A stretch of 15,099 nucleotides of DNA from DATLZB01 sp035574175 (GTDB lineage: Bacteria; Pseudomonadota; Alphaproteobacteria; Rhizobiales; Hyphomicrobiaceae). The stretch covers positions 1-15,099 of the forward strand of contig DATLZB010000123.1 of the NCBI GenBank assembly GCA_035574175.1, written 5' to 3'. The translations under genes were made by a program, and so were the position numbers. The notes under the pieces were generated by a model that ran no database searches, was not told the DNA's origin, and saw only the letters and a list, made by a program, of their open reading frames with translations. Below are positions 14,160-15,099 of the stretch, piece after piece; the first letter of the stretch is position 1; each line of letters begins with the position of its first letter.

Positions 14160-14492
14160 TCAGAACGTTTTGAACCGGCCGCCGCGATCGCCGGGCAGGT
14201 AGCCCGCACAGATCTGCCTAACCCGGTTGTCATGTCCCACCGCGCGGCAGATCTCGGCCTTGATGTTGGGGTTCTGGCGCACCGCCACGTCCGAGACCCG
14301 GATGCCATAGCCGCGCGCGACCGCCGCAAGGTAGTTGTCCTCGCAGTACGGCGTTGCCAGCGCCGAGCCCTGCACGATCTGGTAAGGGCCGTCGCAGGCG
14401 ATGCGCGCCTGCGCGCGTTGCGTCGGCGCCGATATGAATACGAATGTCGAGAGGATTGCGGTTGCGGTCGCGGCCGTAGCGAAGACTTTCAT
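14160..14492 (-). CDS. Small secreted four-cysteine protein
   Basis: The ATG at 14492 is chosen because GGAGG lies five bases before it; the frame is open 35 codons further upstream but that part is not convincing. The 110 residues start with a signal peptide (MKVFATAATATAILSTFVF), cleaved probably near AQA at 29. The mature part holds four cysteines, in ACDG, YCED, ICRA and ICAG contexts, fitting two periplasmic disulfides. Proteins with the DGPYQIVQGS and GYGIRVSDVAVRQNP segments occur as conserved hypotheticals in Hyphomicrobiales, as far as I recall; the function is unknown. It lies downstream of the rRNA operon on the same strand, separated by its terminator, and converges on leuD. Confidence 0.78.
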   Translation of the reverse strand: MKVFATAATATAILSTFVFISAPTQRAQARIACDGPYQIVQGSALATPYCEDNYLAAVARGYGIRVSDVAVRQNPNIKAEICRAVGHDNRVRQICAGYLPGDRGGRFKTF

Positions 14493-14597
14493 CGAGGCCT
14501 CCAGCAAAGCGTCCCCGTGGCATATTTGGCTGGAGCGGGCCCGCACGCAAGGCCCGCACTCGACCGGCCGGCGGGTTTGCGGGCTCATCGCGATCAC

Positions 14598-14641
14598 AAA
14601 AATGCGAAGCGCCGCCCAAGCGGAAGGCTTGAGCGGCGCTT
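14598..14641 (-). terminator. rRNA operon terminator
   Basis: On the minus strand a 9-bp stem AAGCGCCGC/GCGGCGCTT (14641-14633 with 14615-14607) has a second stem AAGC/GCTT inside. TTTTT (14602-14598) follows four bases later. It lies about 70 bases downstream of 5S and ends the rrn operon before the small secreted gene. Confidence 0.8.
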
Positions 14642-14686
14642 TGCCGGTATGAGCAACGTGAAGAGGGGTTCTCGAATGGGACTTTG

Positions 14687-14703
14687 AGGGGCCTTCGGCC
14701 CCT
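14687..14703 (-). other. GC-rich hairpin just after 5S rRNA
   Basis: AGGGGCC and GGCCCCT form a 7-bp stem with a three-base loop, eight bases past the 5S 3' end. No T-run follows, so it is probably a processing or protective stem ahead of the main terminator. Confidence 0.5.
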
Positions 14704-14710
14704 TGGCAGA

Positions 14711-14825
14711 CCTGGCAACGACCTACTCTCCCGCGTCTTGAGACGGAGTACCATCGGCGCTGGGGCGTTTCACGGCCGAGTTCGGAATGGGATCGGGTGC
14801 AGCCACCCCGCTATAGTCACCAGGT
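14711..14825 (-). rRNA. rrf: 5S ribosomal RNA
   Basis: On the minus strand the gene begins ACCTGGTGACTATAGCGGGG and ends GTAGGTCGTTGCCAGG, whose termini pair (CCTGG with CCAGG). The internal CCGAACTCGGCCGTGAAAC region is the conserved 5S loop sequence. The length is about 115 bases. Ends are set by the terminal helix and may shift by a few bases. Confidence 0.95.
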
Positions 14826-14898
14826 CGGCGAAGGGGTCGAAGACTTCTGGTCATATCGTTGGCGATCTCACGCCCATCAGAGGCGAGCGCACCGCCGA

Positions 14899-14976
14899 CC
14901 GGGCCGAAGGCCCGGGCCCGCAAGTGCGGGCCGGCGCTGGCGCCGCCCTCCCGGAGCGGCCGGCGCGTCAGCGCCG
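14899..14976 (-). other. Stem-loops in the 23S-5S spacer
   Basis: The spacer of about 190 bases contains CCGGGCC/GGCCCGG around GAA (14899-14915), GGCCCGC/GCGGGCC around AAGT (14915-14932, sharing one base with the first), and CGGCGC/GCGCCG around GTCA (14961-14976). They are probably processing stems of the precursor rRNA. No tRNA gene is seen in the spacer. Confidence 0.5.
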
Positions 14977-15014
14977 AACAGCCGCGTGAGGGATTAAGAT
15001 GAGCATTGCATAAT

Positions 15015-15099
15015 GAGAGCGATCGAAGTTCGATCGAGCTATTAGTACCGGTAAGCTCAACGCATTGCTGCGCTTACACACCCGGCCTATCAACGTGGT
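15015..15099 (-). rRNA. rrl: 23S ribosomal RNA, 3' end only
   Basis: Read on the minus strand, ACCACGTTGATAGGCCGGGT, then GTGTAAGCGCAGCAATGCGT and CCGGTACTAAT are the conserved 3' end of 23S rRNA. The gene continues beyond the window. The 3' boundary is estimated by counting about 20-26 bases past CCGGTACTAAT, as in E. coli. Confidence 0.93.

Noticed and set aside
14826..15014. A tRNA in the 23S-5S spacer or after 5S
   Set aside because: Only simple hairpins are present; no tRNA consensus was seen on the minus strand.
1..15099. CRISPR array, insertion sequence or prophage genes
   Set aside because: No regularly spaced repeats, transposase or phage-like genes were seen on either strand.

Overview
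The window is GC-rich, densely coded chromosomal DNA, most likely from an alphaproteobacterium of the Hyphomicrobiales (Rhizobiales). The pointers are a trxB gene followed by a LysR regulator of the LsrB/VtlR type, a small-RNA-like element directly behind that regulator, leuC and leuD separated by other genes, and a 23S-5S rRNA operon end. The genus cannot be fixed from the sequence alone.

Layout. Positions 1-508 (minus) hold the N-terminal part of a MipA/OmpV-type outer-membrane protein, cut by the window edge. Positions 665-2275 (minus) encode an unrecognised multi-pass membrane protein with a long basic C-terminal region and visibly less GC-biased codons than its neighbours. Positions 2464-4522 (plus) carry thioredoxin reductase (trxB) and the LsrB/VtlR-like regulator. 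The 304-base gap at 4523-4826 holds two LysR-type dyads, a candidate promoter, a run of stem-loops ending in a Rho-independent terminator (a candidate AbcR/alpha-r15-type small RNA), and the leuC leader. leuC follows at 4827-6227.

Positions 6263-6589 (minus) encode a UPF0060/YnfA membrane protein. Positions 6707-9808 (minus) form a molybdate uptake operon in the order modE-modA-modB-modC. The modE-modA gap contains a Mo-box-like dyad, a second palindrome and a possible promoter. Divergent from modE lies a sodium:solute symporter (10043-11452), followed on the plus strand by a SAM methyltransferase, a cytoplasmic Zincin_1-type protein, a secreted HExxH protein and leuD (13472-14077). A small secreted four-cysteine protein (minus) lies between leuD and the rRNA operon. 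That operon enters from the right edge on the minus strand: the 23S 3' end, a hairpin-rich spacer, 5S and a strong terminator.

How the parts work together. LeuC and LeuD form isopropylmalate isomerase of leucine biosynthesis although their genes are about 7.2 kb apart. ModABC imports molybdate, and ModE with the operator-like sites probably represses the operon when molybdate is plentiful. TrxB and the LysR regulator form a redox/envelope regulatory pair, and the putative small RNA next to them is the most interesting element here. The sRNA family assignment, the operators and the promoters are inferred from sequence pattern only.
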